Positions 31,901 to 43,210 of a stretch of 64,000 nucleotides of DNA are shown piece after piece. The stretch is from Sarcophilus harrisii (Eukaryota; Chordata; Mammalia; Dasyuromorphia; Dasyuridae), in contig NC_045432.1 of assembly GCF_902635505.1 (NCBI RefSeq), forward strand, positions 6,693,275 through 6,757,274. The letters run 5' to 3'. Each line of letters opens with the position of its first letter. Positions within the stretch are counted from its first letter, which is position 1. The notes below the pieces were generated by a model that searched no databases, was not told where the DNA came from, and saw only the letters and a list, made by a program, of their open reading frames with translations. The position numbers and the translations under genes are program-made.

Positions 31901-34249
31901 CAAGGTCATGAACGTTGTGGCCACTGGGAAAACCAAGGCTGTGACTTCTGTGGGGGGGCCAAGATGTGTTGCAGGAGCAGCCTATGGGAAGTGAGTCAGT
32001 AGAGGAATTGGGAGGGTCAAGAGTCTTAGAGAGTATACACAGAGTGTGTATGTTGAATCCTTGAGTGTGAAATCGGGCCCACAGATCTTCCTCTAAGTGA
32101 GCCCCCTTGGGGGTGGGGGAGCACTGAACTTATTGGGGAGAAGGTGTCTGTCCTGGAGATGTCGGAATCTTGATTGGGCGATGAATACGGATTGAATGAA
32201 CCCCAAAGGAAAAGAGGTGACACAATGGCAGGAGTGGGAGGAGAGCCCGGGGTAGGAAGCAGTGGGAAACAAGGTGTATTCCAGTCCCCCTACCGTGACT
32301 ACTGGGTTAGCAGATGTGAGTGAAAGGGCTGAAAAGGGAAGCTGTGTCATCAGGGGTGAGCCAAGTGTCCGTCAGTGCAAGAAGATAGAGGGAGCGCAAA
32401 AGGAAAAGACGAAATCCAGTTTGTTACCAACGCGGTGGGCATTCCACAGGCTACCATGCAGGGAGTGGGCAGATCTGGGGTGGGAGATTGAGGGAGTTGG
32501 GCTGAGGAGGAGCAAGGGAATAAGGGAGCAAGCAGCGGGGGCTGGGGAATGGAGTCTGAACAGTGGCAGGCGAGAGGTCAGAGTCCTTAGGATGGCTGGC
32601 TGTGATAGGATGGAAGTACGTCAGTCATTAGGGAATGGGTTCGGACAGGTGATCACTATCCGCAGGGGGTATGAGGCCCCTCCCTGCCTGTGGCGCTCAG
32701 GATGGTACGGAGCAGGCTCCACAGAGCTATAAGCGCTTAGCTATACTCTCTGTGAGTTGACATTGATCCGTTAATGACCGCTGCTTGGGACTGGCTCTTC
32801 TAAAGCTTCTTTTTGGGCCATTTAGAATCCGGCCCACGTCTCTCTCTAGCTCGTCAGCTGTGGTGGCGGCGGCTTGAGAGACTTAGTCGGATGCTTTGCT
32901 GGAATCAAGCTGTACTATAACAGTAGTCACCCTGCTAAAAAGACCCAGGGATTGCCACTTCCTTAAATGCTTACAAAGCTTCTCCTTAATGAGGTGTTCT
33001 GCAGTTTTTCCAGGAGTTCAAGACAAGCTGGCAGGCCTCTGTCATTTATAGAATCTGTTCTCTTACCACTGAGACATTTGCCCTTCCCTGGTCTTGTAGT
33101 AGTTTTTAAAGACGTCCAATCAGATAGGATCCCAAAGGACCTACTTAGGATAATATTTATTTTACAAAATAGGTTTGGGGCCAGCTTAGGTGCCACAGTG
33201 GCTCGAGCACTGGAGTCAGGAGGCCTTGAGTTCAAATCCAACCTCAGACCCTTAATACTTCCTAGCTGTGTGACCCTGGGCAATCGCTTCACCCTGATTG
33301 TCTCAAAAAATGAAAGTAAAAAATAGGTTAGTGGATGCCAGGTTAAGAAGCCGTGCTGTAGAGGGCTGAATTTCACTTAGAATCCTAAAATGTTAGCGCT
33401 CGAAGGAACTGGAGAGACTGCTCGTTCCTTTCTCAAGTTTGGACGGCTGAGAATATTTCTTTACTGTCTCTCCTTTAATCACCCAAAATACAGATTGCAA
33501 ACCACACTGGTTACATCAAGATAGACTGGCAGCGAGTTGAGAAAGACATGAAGAAAGCCAAAGAGCAACTGAAAATCCGGAGGAGCAACCAGCTCCCTAC
33601 AGAGGTGAAGAGCAAAGCTGAGGAGGTAATAATGTGTTTTTGTGAGGTTCCCCTTGGGCCCTCTCCCTGAGCCAACCCCACCAAGAAGTCTCCTGATGGT
33701 AGCTTGAGGCCGGAGTGCTGCAGAGCAGAGCTCCTAGTCAAGCCCACTTGGAGTTCACTTAGCCAACTGTCTCTTCCCCATTCCATCAGTCTCAGCAGGG
33801 AGCTGCTTACATTTCGGAATCCTGTCCGTAGACACCTTTTTCCTGGTCAAAACAATCTCCCAAAGTTAGAGAGATGCTGTGGCTCCGTGGCTTCCAAGCT
33901 TCTCTTGGTGGCTGTCAACTAATATTTGTCTTTTGCAAAACCATTACGAATGAAGTATCCAGAAGAGCCACAATTTCCTTTTGTGACCTTATTTTGGTCA
34001 TTTACCCTCCAAAGATGAACCACCAAGTAATTTTGGGCCGGAGTTGGGTTATACCCTCCCCCAAAATATTACTATGAGGTATCTGGAAGAGCAATCATTT
34101 CCTCTTGTGAAGATAACGGGCATGTTCTGTTCTTAGCAGGGGAAGTAATGATTCTATTTCTTTGTGACCAGGTTGTGTCATTTGTGAAGAAGAACGTTCT
34201 TGTAACCGGAGGCTTTTTTGGCGGCTTTCTTCTTGGCATGGCATCTTAA
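28266..34249 (+). CDS. FUNDC2: FUN14 domain-containing protein 2
   Basis: Five coding exons: 28,266-28,392, 29,930-30,080, 31,611-31,686, 33,494-33,625 and 34,172-34,249, all with GT/AG borders and compatible phases, giving 187 residues (human 189). The start METSVPRAG matches human METSAPRAG. Exon 2 gives [20 protein letters not shown], and exon 5 ends [13 protein letters not shown]. Hydrophobic segments are at about 80-100, 104-119 and 170-187, as expected for the FUN14 domain. FUNDC2 sits in the outer mitochondrial membrane; reported roles include PIP3 binding with AKT survival signalling in platelets. The donor after exon 3 (CAG|GTCTGT) is weak. It lies upstream of convergent CMC4/MTCP1, as in human. 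Introns hold SINE, hAT and L2 pieces. Confidence 0.97.
29090..29240 (+). repeat. MIR-type SINE in FUNDC2 intron 1
   Basis: Diverged forward copy: GCTTGGATTCTAATCCCGC, 'gggtaactcgattctttgca', CTCATCTCCCGAGTTAAAAT. A second reversed fragment may follow at 29,310-29,430 (GCCACATAGCTGGGAAAG). Confidence 0.5.
29728..29850 (+). mobile_element. CORE-SINE in FUNDC2 intron 1
   Basis: GGGGGGCAGCTAGGTAGATG head, TTTGGCCTCAGACACTTCC, and TTTACTCTTCTATAAAATAA. Diverged and partly deleted. Confidence 0.65.
30189..30381. mobile_element. Non-autonomous hAT element in FUNDC2 intron 2
   Basis: Inverted ends CAGGGGGCCTCAAACT and AGTTTGAGGACCCCTG bound a 193-bp element with a C-rich interior. The 8-bp flanks GCCTAAGG and GCTAGGGG are only partly alike, as in an old hAT insertion. 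No transposase sequence. Confidence 0.8.
30655..30865 (+). mobile_element. L2 LINE fragment in FUNDC2 intron 2
   Basis: GTGGCCAAATCCCATGGCC and CCTACTGATCACCTTTGTGTC resemble the L2 reverse-transcriptase region around 'VAKSNGLFS...DTVDHPL'. Short and diverged. Confidence 0.45.
33178..33322 (+). mobile_element. CORE-SINE in FUNDC2 intron 3
   Basis: GGGGCCAGCTTAGGTGCC head, GAGTTCAAATCCAACCTCAG, CTAGCTGTGTGACCCTGGGC and an A-rich end. Confidence 0.8.
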
Positions 34250-34639
34250 GGAAAGAAGATGGTGATCACTGCACTTGGCATTTACTTGCCAGTGCCCTCC
34301 CGCCAATTCTACTGGGCCTTTCTTCTCATAATTAGAACCTGCAATATGGGAGCAGCATAACCTATGTGGCCATAGTCCCAGCTCTAGGATGATGGAAGAA
34401 AGTAGATGATCTCACCTTGTTTGTCTCCTCCCTAGCTCTTTGAGGGCCTGCTTTAGAATGAATTAGTTCTTTTCTTCGGTATAAAGTCGTTTTCTTTCCC
34501 TTCCTGTAAGCTAACTGATTGGGGAAAGATGCATTCTGGAACTCTAGCTGGCCCCTAAGCTGTCAGGGACTCTCACTGCTGGTCCCTTTCTGCTGTCGGT
34601 GTGTTCTGCCTTATGGAAATGCATACACATATCCATGAT

Positions 34640-34645
34640 AATAAA
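34640..34645 (+). promoter_or_regulatory. FUNDC2 polyadenylation signal
   Basis: AATAAA 391 bp after the FUNDC2 stop, followed within about 30 bp by the GT-rich GGGTGTTCTGTTCC, the normal layout of a cleavage site. Confidence 0.75.
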
Positions 34646-34867
34646 AAGCGCTGGCAGATTGGGTGTTCTGTTCCTTTTTCAGTTGGTCTCAGAATGTAGC
34701 AACTCAGTATAAAGGTCACTGTTTTCTTCCAGGGTTCTACTTCCATTTGTAGGATCACAGCTTAAGTAAGGCACTGGGTCATCCTTTGTGTTTTGAAGGT
34801 GGATGGCAGCCAACTGCATTTAAAACTTAAGACCCATTACTTAGAAAATCTTAGATGATAAATAATT

Positions 34868-35100
34868 TGGGGGCATCTAGCTGGCTAGACTGCCAGGTCT
34901 GGAGTTGGGGAGACTCCTTCTTGAGTTCAACTCTAGCCTCAGACACTTAAGAGAGATGTGACCCTGGGCAAGTTTGTCTGCCTCAGTTTCCTCATTGATA
35001 AAATGAGTTGAAGGAAATGGCAAACCCTAATATCTTTGCCTAGAAAACCCAAAATGGGGTCGTTAGAGAGACGACTAGTCCACTGAAATAAGTAAACTGT
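34868..35100 (+). mobile_element. CORE-SINE, long tail form
   Basis: GGGGGCATCTAGCTGGCTAG, TGACCCTGGGCAAGTTTGTC, CCTCAGTTTCCTCATTGATA, then the AAATGGCAAACC...AAAATGGGGTC tail shared with the copy at 40,606-40,855. Confidence 0.75.
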
Positions 35101-35109
35101 TATTATTCA

Positions 35110-36360
35110 GTGGGCTCTTGACCAAACTCTAGACTTTTTCCTTTGCCATAACAAAACAAAAAAGCCACCTCAGTGAATAAATAGTTCAAAACCTGGTGTT
35201 TAAAAGACTCTGGTTGAACATGGGCTTGGTCCCAGCAGATAAAGGAAGTTTAAAGTTTCTAAGAAAAGATTGGGATGCCTAGTTTACAACAAATGAAGTA
35301 GGCCATCCACTTCTCCCCCTCCTGTTTTATTGGAGAGTTAGCGTTGCCTAAGTTATCCAGAAGTCCTTTTACTAGAGGTCAGTTTGACCGGGGCTGAACA
35401 GCCCCCTGGTGGCATCAGGAAACACTGCAAGGCCCACATGCAGTGTTTACCTTTGAGAGATGGAGCCACTTTTGCATGTATTAAACATGTTCTGGACTCT
35501 TAGAGGCATTACATTTATGGTGGGAACCCTGGAAGCACGTGACAAGCTACTGGTTCAGATATCATGTTCTGAAATCATATTGCTATGAACTACCACTCAT
35601 TCTGCTAGACGGTTTTTTTTTATAAAGGGAAATTAATCACATTTAAATGATCCCCCAAATTCTACACTAGCCACCAGTCAGTCTCATATAATTACAGAGG
35701 TTGTAAAAGGGGGCCCTCAGGGACCGGGCTTTAAATCTTTAATTTTGTCCAAAGCTTTCGGGAAAGAGGAAACTTGATCGTGACGATCCGTGATGTGTGG
35801 AAGCCAACCTGAACCAGCTTGCAAAAGATTGTTAAATCTGCCTCGTGAGCCATCCCTCATACCAGGGAGAAGGGTCCCAGGCCCCAACTGAATAAAAGTG
35901 ACCCCCCCCCCATTCCATGCTCCCAGCCCCTTCCCCGACCTTTGCAGAAAGGTGGTGCCAGAGGCAGTTTGAACCAGCGCCTGAGAGTCACTTGTTAAAT
36001 TTTCAGTGTTAGCTTTTCTGTATGCTTCAGAAATCTGCGAACTCTACAAATCAATCCTTAATTATTTCTTTGTTGGTTTCTAAACTTAAGATGCAGTGGT
36101 AGAGAAAATATTAACATAAATTAAGCTTGAAAGGGTTGTAGTTAAGTATTTTACCAACATATCCCCCCCATGACCCACCCCTCATTTGAGCTCTTCTCTA
36201 TCCACAAATGGCAATGATGCAAATATGGAAGAACATGGTTAAGTCTCTTTATCAGTCCAAGGTTATTAAATAATTGAGGGCGCTGAGCTTTATAGTTGAG
36301 ATACAATTGGCTCCAGAACTGGTTGGGTTGCTGGAGTTTCAGTGTCAACACAGCAGGAGG
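35110..36360. other. No gene or element recognised
   Basis: Single-copy-looking sequence with no supported coding frame. Confidence 0.4.
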
Positions 36361-36369
36361 TTTCCAGTG

Positions 36370-37130
36370 GAGTGCCCCGGGAATCTAGGCACAGTCCCTC
36401 TGTCCTCATGGTTATTTTCTCCTTCAAATTCATCTGCCTTCCAACCCCCTCTGCCCCCATTTGTGTTCAGTATACCACCATGCTCCTAATCGAGTTCAAA
36501 ACCTCAGCATCCTTGACTTCCCTTTCCCTTTTTGCCCAATTTATTCATTTTCTGCTTGATAGGTCCTCTTTATTACTCTTTCCTTACAAATTCACCATTC
36601 TGTTTCAGGCCCAGTCTTTTCCAATCACCTCCTAGAGGTCTCCCCCGACTCCAGCTACCTGGAGGCCCAGGCCTGAGTTTGCCAATCCTTTACTCAGAAA
36701 GTTCCAATTATTTCTCATTGCCTTTAGGATCGTATAAGGTCCGCTGGTAGACACTCCCACCTGATTTGACTCCTGACTTACCTTTCTAAACTTGTTCCAT
36801 ATTACTCCCCATCACAAATCTTAGCAAATGGGTCGACTTCTTGTCGCGGCACAAGACGATACATCTCCTGGGTGCCTTGGCAGCTAGGCCCCCCCTTCCC
36901 TACTATGAATGTTTTCCTCACTTGGGCCTCATTCCTTGCAAAGCTTAACTCAAGGGCCACCTCCTACATGAGGCCTTTCTTGATTCTCCCCAAGCTGATA
37001 GCACTTATCCCCCCAACCCCAAATGACTTGGTATGTAGTTTTTACCTCTATATGTACACGTTGCTTCTGATACAACATAAGCTCCTGGATGGTAGGGATA
37101 GCCCCAGTGCCCAAATGATTGTTGACTTAG
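36370..37130 (+). mobile_element. L2 LINE 3' part
   Basis: TTATTTCTCATTGCCTTTAG (compare 'ctccctattacctctagg'), AACTCAAGGGCCACCTCCTA, CATGAGGCCTTTCTTGATTC and GCTCCTGGATGGTAGGGAT follow the L2 3' order. Ancient. Confidence 0.65.
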
Positions 37131-37384
37131 TCACTATCCTAGGTCACACTAAGGGGTCAGCGCACGAGGACCAGAGCTTCCGTTTGATAAATCTATTGCT
37201 ACCTCCCAGTATCTGTTCCCTACGAGTCTGCTGTTGTTTGTCTTAGTGCTAACAGTATTACCAATGGCAAAGACACAAGGAAAAACCAGAGGGAATAAGG
37301 ATGGGCCTGAAGAGACTGAACTAAATCTACTTGCCATTCGTGTAACTTAGAACTGCAGGGGTTCGCGGGGGGAAAAGAGCTGAG

Positions 37385-37695
37385 ATTCCAACAGACTTGT
37401 GATGGAAAGAGTCCATCCACATCCAGAGAGAGAACTACGGAGATTGAACGTGGAGAGAAGCACAGTCATTTCACATTTTCTTGTTTGTTTGCTTGGGGTT
37501 TTTTGGTTTTTCCCCCTTTTGATTTGATTTTTCTTACACAGCATGACAAATATGGAAATATGTTTAGAAGAATTGCACACGTTTTGCTGTCGGGGGGAGG
37601 GGGGACAGAAAGGGAGAAAAATATGGAGCACAAGATTTTGCGAAGGTGAATGTTGAAAACTCTGCATATATTTGGAAAAATAAAAAGCTATTAAA
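37385..37695 (+). mobile_element. L1 tail (type B), 5'-truncated
   Basis: CAACAGACTTGTGATGG, ATCCAGAGAGAGAACTACGG, TTTGATTTGATTTTTCTTAC, GGGGGGAGGGGGG block and a final AAAATAAAAAGCTATTAAAA. Confidence 0.8.
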
Positions 37696-37924
37696 AATGA
37701 GAAAAAAGGAGCTGAATTAGTATCAGCTGGCAAGTAGCCAATAAAACTAACAGTAGAGATTGTGAATGTTTTTTGAGTTTTACGCAAAAAAAATCCAGGA
37801 AAAAGGAATTTCACTCAAATGAACTAGAAAATCTGTGAGCCATCTCAGCCTTAGCCTAGAAAACACATAAAGACATATGATAAAAACACACTTTTTTAAA
37901 GAAAGAAAGGCAACTGTAGAACAG

Positions 37925-38120
37925 TGAATCAACAAACATTTATTAAGCACTTACTATGGATGAGGCACTGTACTAAGCACTGGGGTTCCAAAGAAACACA
38001 AAAACAGGGCCCCTGCCCTCAAGAAGCTCACATTCTAATGGGGAAGACAACATACAAGATAGATACAAGGTAAATTGGAGGTCATCTCAGAGGGAAGGCA
38101 CAAGCAGTGGGGGGTCGGGG
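37925..38120 (+). mobile_element. Marsupial SINE of the 'aacatttattaagcac' class
   Basis: AACAAACATTTATTAAGCAC, GAGGCACTGTACTAAGCAC, CCTGCCCTCAAGAAGCTCAC and AGAGGGAAGGCACAAG. I recognise this as an abundant marsupial interspersed repeat but cannot give its library name with certainty. Confidence 0.7.
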
Positions 38121-38452
38121 GGGACAATTGTAGAGACATTCATTGTTCATGTTTGGAACTGTCCGATAGAATTCAAATGATATCACCTAAATCGTTTCGC
38201 CGATTTAGTGTTATATCAAACTACCAACAGGTATAAAGCGAGTTGTAGAACTGCAGTCCATCTCTATCTAACATTCCTTTCTTTATCCTCGTTGAGACTT
38301 TCCAGTGACTTTTCCAATTTCTGCAAGGACTTTAATATTTGGCTTGTGGTCTTCCTCTCCAGTTCATTTGTGGCCAGCAACCTCGGAACTTTGATATTTA
38401 TGTTGATGGTCCCTGAAACAAAGCCCATTCTCCATTCTTTAAGCTTTTTAAC

Positions 38453-38783
38453 TCCAAAGAACTCCTTAGGGATGTGCTTGGTAAATGTTTAACCATCAGC
38501 TCTCTGAAGAAAAAAATGTACAACACATGATTATTAAATCTACATTACATTATTAACATTTTTTCTCCATCGCTCAATCGACAAAACAATCGGCCCAGCC
38601 CTGGTTTGTAGCATTACTCCAAAGAACTTCACAGTCGGGGATATGCTGGCAAATGTTTAACCATCAGCTCTCTGAAGAAAAAAATACATACAACACATGA
38701 TGATTAAATCTACGGTATTAACATTTTTCTCCATCACGCAATCAACAAAACAATCCATCCAGTCCCGATTTGTAGCATTTGCT
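38453..38783. repeat. Tandem duplication of about 165 bp
   Basis: Two units (38,453-38,617 and 38,618-38,783) each start TCCAAAGAACT. Both contain AAATGTTTAACCATCAGC, TCTCTGAAGAAAAAAAT and TTTGTAGCATT with about 85-90% identity by eye. No flanking element explains it. Confidence 0.8.
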
Positions 38784-38799
38784 GATTTCCAAGGTAGAA

Positions 38800-39398
38800 A
38801 TGTTCACTCTAGCGAATAGAACCAAGAGAACGCTGTACACAGCAACAGCAAGATTATATGATGATCGACTCTGATGGACGGGGCTCTTTTCAACAATGAG
38901 GTGATTTGGGGCAGCTAGGTGGTGCAGTGGCTAGAGCACCAGCCCTGAAGTCAGGGGGACTCGAGTTCAAATCCGACCTCTGCCACTTAACACTTCCTAG
39001 CTGTGGGACCCCGGGCAAGTCACTTAAGCCTAATTGCCTCAAGAAAAACAACAGCAACAATGAGGTGACTCAAGGCAATTCCAACAAACTTGGGATGGAA
39101 AGAACCATCCGTATCCAGAGAGAGGCCTGTGGGGAGGCAATGTGGATGAAAGCATAATTTTTTCACCTTTTTTTTTTTTCTTCTTTTCCCTTTTTGATCT
39201 GATTTGCTCTTGCACAGCAAGATGAATATGGAAATATGTTTAGAAGAATTGCACACGTTTACCCTAGAACAGATTGCTTGCTGTCAAGGGTTGGGGTGGA
39301 GGGAGGGAGCAACATTTGGAAAACAAGGTTGTGCAAAGGTGAATGTTGAGAGCTATCTTTGCACGTGTTTAGAAAAATAAAAAGCTATTTTTTTTAAG
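38800..39398 (+). mobile_element. L1 tail (type B) split by a SINE
   Basis: AATAGAACCAAGAGAACGC and GATCGACTCTGATGGACGG lead up to the SINE. After it the tail resumes with CAATTCCAACAAACTTGGG, ATCTGATTTGCTCTTGC and AAAAATAAAAAGCTATTTTT. Confidence 0.8.
38907..39054 (+). mobile_element. CORE-SINE inserted in an L1 tail, with TSD
   Basis: A complete SINE (GGGGCAGCTAGGTGGTGCAG ... AAGTCACTTAAGCC ... A-rich). A 16-bp duplication of L1 sequence, CAACAATGAGGTGATT (38,891-38,906) and CAACAATGAGGTGACT (39,055-39,070), flanks it. Confidence 0.9.
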
Positions 39399-39399
39399 T

Positions 39400-40430
39400 T
39401 TATAAATGCAAAAAAGAGAAAGAAATAGGAAACATTCCCACTGACAGGTGAGTGGTTTAGGCTGGCTCCAGCCCAGCCTGGGCCAGCCATGCCTAAGACC
39501 TCCTCAGCTCTTAGAATGCCATGTCTGTCACATTTGGAACTTTGCCCTATTGTTTGCCGGGACTCACCTGGAAGGAGTTAGGAGCTAGTGGGATCTTCTC
39601 AGAAGGACATGTACTGAGATGTAATGTTGGAGAATGATGAGAATTATTTTTCCTGGAGCACTTCCAGTTTCATTCCCAATGTGATCTGGAAAGGAGAGAA
39701 GCACCATGGATGGTGGGAGGAGAAATCCTGATAAACACTTTCCTCAATTTCCTTGGTCAGAAAACCATATGGGAAACTAAGAGTCACCTCCCAAAGCGGG
39801 TATTTCAGTGAGAAAACCATTCAGAGAGACTGGCTAAGAATGGCCCCTGGAGTTTCACTTTGGGAAAAACACAGGCGTGCTATTCTGTCCACGCTGCCTC
39901 CTCCCCAGCCACTTTAGGCTCTGATATTTCTTCCTTTGAGGCTTCCCGGACCCCTCTCCATCCACACTATGGGCAGCGTGCCCCTGCACTCCTTTCTGTC
40001 TGGTTTTCCACCTTGTGAGCTCCTGGGAGGAGCTTTTCTTGGGACTCCCTGCCATGTCGTAATCGTAGGCACTTACTTCATCGAGGTTTTATCATTTATC
40101 TTTCTCTTTTACCTTTCAGTTCTTTTACTGTTTGTGCTCATCCTATTATTCTTTATCATGGTCCCTATCCTCTGGCGAGGTCACCCCTAGTGGGCAGGAG
40201 GTAGATTTGGGGGGAACCTCGGTTTACATACACAATTTGATCTCAAACGCGTGACAAAATTCCAAAGCCCATCTGCAAGTACTAATTTAGTGCCGGAGAG
40301 CTGGGATAATTAGCTCACAACATTCACCTTTATATAAGAAGTACTGCGATTTGAAACTCTGAACTCTACAGCCCCAAAACAACTGTCTACATACGACTCC
40401 GTTTTGTGCTCCACAAGACCATTCCCTCTT
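39400..40430. other. No gene supported
   Basis: An open frame at 39,936-40,190 would give a short hydrophobic peptide (Phe/Leu/Ile-rich tail), but it follows T-rich sequence and matches no family I know. Confidence 0.4.
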
Positions 40431-40439
40431 TCACGCAGC

Positions 40440-40600
40440 TGCTCAATTGCTATTCCTAAAATACACACTTGATCAGGTCATTCCTTTCCTCAAGAAACTT
40501 CCATGACTCTCTCCCGCCTTTAAGTCCTCTGTTTGGCATTCAAAGCCCCACTGGGCTCCAGTCTAGCTTTCCAGGTTGATCACACTGAACACTCCAGCTA
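40440..40600 (+). mobile_element. L2 LINE fragment
   Basis: TTGATCAGGTCATTCCTTTC, CTCTGTTTGGCATTCAAAGC and CCAGTCTAGCTTTCCAGG follow the L2 3' region order. Confidence 0.65.
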
Positions 40601-40605
40601 GGTTA

Positions 40606-40855
40606 AGGCATCTAGGTGACACCACAGTGAGAAAGCACCTGGAGTCAGGAAGACTCATTTTATTGAGTTCAAATTTAGCCTCAGACACTCACTAGCTGTG
40701 TGACTCCGGATAAATCACTCAATCCGGTTTGTCTCAGTTTGCCCATCTGTAAAATGGCAGACCACTCTTGTATCATTGCCCAGAAAATCCCAAAAGGGGT
40801 CACGGAGAGTTGGACGTAATTTAAAATGACTGAACAACAGCTTCAGGCACGTTTG
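40606..40855 (+). mobile_element. CORE-SINE, long tail form
   Basis: GGCATCTAGGTGACACC head, GAGTTCAAATTTAGCCTCAG, CTAGCTGTGTGACTCCGG, TCTGTAAAATGGCAGACC and CCAAAAGGGGTCACGGAGAG. Confidence 0.75.
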
Positions 40856-41027
40856 CTGTTGCCCATACGTGACAGCCCATCTCCTTCCTCTGGGTCTGCT
40901 TTACTTGGCCTCCTGGTTGAATTAAAGCAACAACCTGGGTTTGGGAATTTCTAGGAAACGGATACTCAGAAAGCTGATACAAACAACATTGTTATTATCA
41001 TTCTAAGCAGTAAGCAGACCAAAAAAG

Positions 41028-41028
<1 letters not shown>

Positions 41029-41062
<34 letters not shown>
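41029..41062 (+). repeat. (CA)n microsatellite
   Basis: Seventeen uninterrupted CA units, followed by (GA)3. Confidence 0.98.
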
Positions 41063-41065
<3 letters not shown>

Positions 41066-41364
41066 AGAGACACTACATGGCAATAGAAACAGACCCCCCC
41101 CCCCACGGATGCAAGAAACTCACCCACGTGAGAGGGTGGGAGGCACGTCAGCGAGACGACACACTCCGAATTGGGATTCGTTGGTGAAATGATGTGCCCT
41201 TAAGAATTGATAACAGGGAATTGCTGCTGACGGTAGAAAGGGGGGTTCAGACAATTATGGGAGAGAAGTTTTTAGGGTCCTTCATGGCTATTAGGTTTGG
41301 ATGGGGCTCGAGGAGGGGGGAGAATCTTTATTGGGCCCATGAAGTTAATTCACCCCCTTAGAGA

Positions 41365-41600
41365 CCTTTCCTGATTTCTCTAGTCGTTGGTCCCACTCTA
41401 GAATATTGTGTATTTATTTTGTACAACTAGTATTTCCTCGTTTGAAAACAAGCAGCCTCCCTTTGGTAAAATGTAGGTCCCTTGAGGTCAGTCAGGAACT
41501 GTAACATTTTTCTATTAGTATCCACAGCACCCAGCACAGTAAGTGACCTGGCAGGCTCTGCAAACCTGCTTGTTGGTTGGAGACTGATGTGTACATCATA
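41365..41600 (+). mobile_element. L2 LINE 3' tail
   Basis: GAGACCTTTCCTGATTTCTC, TAGGTCCCTTGAGGTCAGTC and ATCCACAGCACCCAGCACAG resemble the L2 tail 'gctccttgagggcag...gtgcctggcacatag'. The preceding 41,090-41,360 has nothing recognised. Confidence 0.5.
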
Positions 41601-41649
41601 CATAGATTGTAAGCTCCACGAGACTAGGGATTATATCTGTTTGTCAAAT

Positions 41650-41800
41650 AGGAATCCAGAGGAGGAAATTGAGGCAAGCAGAGGTAAATGACCTGGCCGG
41701 GGTCACCCACCTAGTGTCTGAGATTGACTTTGGGCTCGGGTCTTCCCGATTCCGGGCCAGGTGCTCTTTCCACTACAGGGCCACCTCGCTGCCCCTGCAA
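41650..41800 (-). repeat. MIR/THER-type SINE
   Basis: Reverse copy: GAGGAAATTGAGGCAAGCAG, GGGGTCACCCACCTAGTGTC, and CTTTCCACTACAGGGCCACC. Confidence 0.65.
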
Positions 41801-42289
41801 TGAGCTCAAGAAAAATTGAGGTGGGAGAGAACTTTCAATCAGGGGACTCCTGGGGGGCAGCACCAAAGCTGGTGGAATCCAGCATACCAGGATTAGAAAC
41901 TGAGGCCGTTGATGGCTGTGTCTATGCCTGTCACAAGGAGAGATTCCACTCCCACATTCGTTAGGACAAGTGGTGGATGTTGTTGGGGTGGGATCCTCCA
42001 AAGCAGAGAAGCCTCGTGGGGTAGACTAGAGCAGGACTGGTTCTTGGGACCACCCCTCTTCTCCCAGGCTACCCCCAGCTTCACTTGCATCAATAGCCAA
42101 TCAACGGTCAGCTACATTTCAGCGGCACTATCCACTGCCCTAGAATCCCTTTCTTCCCTTCCTCTCTTTCCCTCCCATCTTGTTTCTCATCTGCAGGTAA
42201 CCCCACCATCTGATTTCTCACCTCCTTGTGCCTACTCCAAGGCTGTGGAGCATCTGGGGGGAAATTCCCAAACAAATAATGATTGGAGG

Positions 42290-42535
42290 TAGAAAACCAA
42301 GATGGCAGAGTGAGAGGAAGCATTCAAACCTAGTTCTGCGCCCACATTTCCACAACAAATGGCTAGCTAATATGTTCACTTTTTTTCCTTTTTCTTGTGT
42401 TTTTTCCCCTTTGTTCTGATTTTTCTGTCCCAACATGATTCATAAGGAAATACATTAAAAAATGAGTGTACATGTATAACAAAAAAAAATTGTTTTTTAC
42501 ATGTAACTGGGGAAAATAAAAATTAAAAAAACTAT
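42290..42535 (+). mobile_element. Internally deleted L1-like element
   Basis: AAACCAAGATGGCAGAGTG resembles an L1 5' end (compare 'aagatggcggagt'). Within about 70 bp it passes into the type-B 3' tail (TTTGTTCTGATTTTTCTG ... GGGGAAAATAAAAATTAAA). This looks like an L1 copy with its whole interior missing, or two abutting fragments. Confidence 0.4.
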
Positions 42536-43014
42536 TATTAAAACTTTAAATTTTCTCTCTAAAAATGATTTCAAAAGCCAAGTGGGAGCAACAGAAGGAA
42601 GTATGGGAAAAGAGGCAAGGGGTAGGCAAGATAGATAAGAAAAGAGAATTAGCAGATTGGAAGACAACAAGTAAAAATTAAAAACTGGCCAAATGGAAGC
42701 TAATGCCTCTTGAGCCATTGAGACAAAGTCAAAGACTGGAAAAATAGAAGGAAATACAAACTATCTCACTGGAAAAACTGCTGCCTTGGAAAAGAAATCG
42801 AAGAAGAAGAATTTAAGAATCACTGGATTTTCTCAAAGCCATGATCTCAGATGGAGCCTGCACAGTGTATTTCAAAGAAATCTTTTTTTTTTTAAATGCC
42901 CAGCACTCAAAAAAGCAGAGCAGAAAGTGGAAATGGCCTTATTTCATGTTACCATCTTGTCCTTCCCCCCAAGGGGGGGGGAGCCCCCCTTGTAGCCAAG
43001 CGAGCCCTGAATAC

Positions 43015-43210
43015 GCTTTGTATTCTTCACCATCATGCTTTTCTCATGCTATATGCCTGAACTGCCTCCATCTTGTATTCTCTATGACCTTTAAAGTCAA
43101 CTCCAATGCTTACCTCCTCCGGGAAGCCTTCCCTGATCCAGAACTTTCTGTTAGACCTCACAATGTATTTTATTTTATACTTGGTGTCATCATGGTGGAG
43201 TGGAAGGTTA
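43015..43210 (+). mobile_element. L2 LINE 3' fragment
   Basis: CTTACCTCCTCCGGGAAGCC, TTCCCTGATCCAGAACTTTC and the 'tattttatacttggtgtc' stretch follow the L2 3' order. Confidence 0.6.

Noticed and set aside
39936-40190. Short hydrophobic peptide that might be a small membrane protein such as SMIM9
   Set aside because: The sequence does not resemble SMIM9 as I know it, and the hydrophobic part reflects T-rich DNA.
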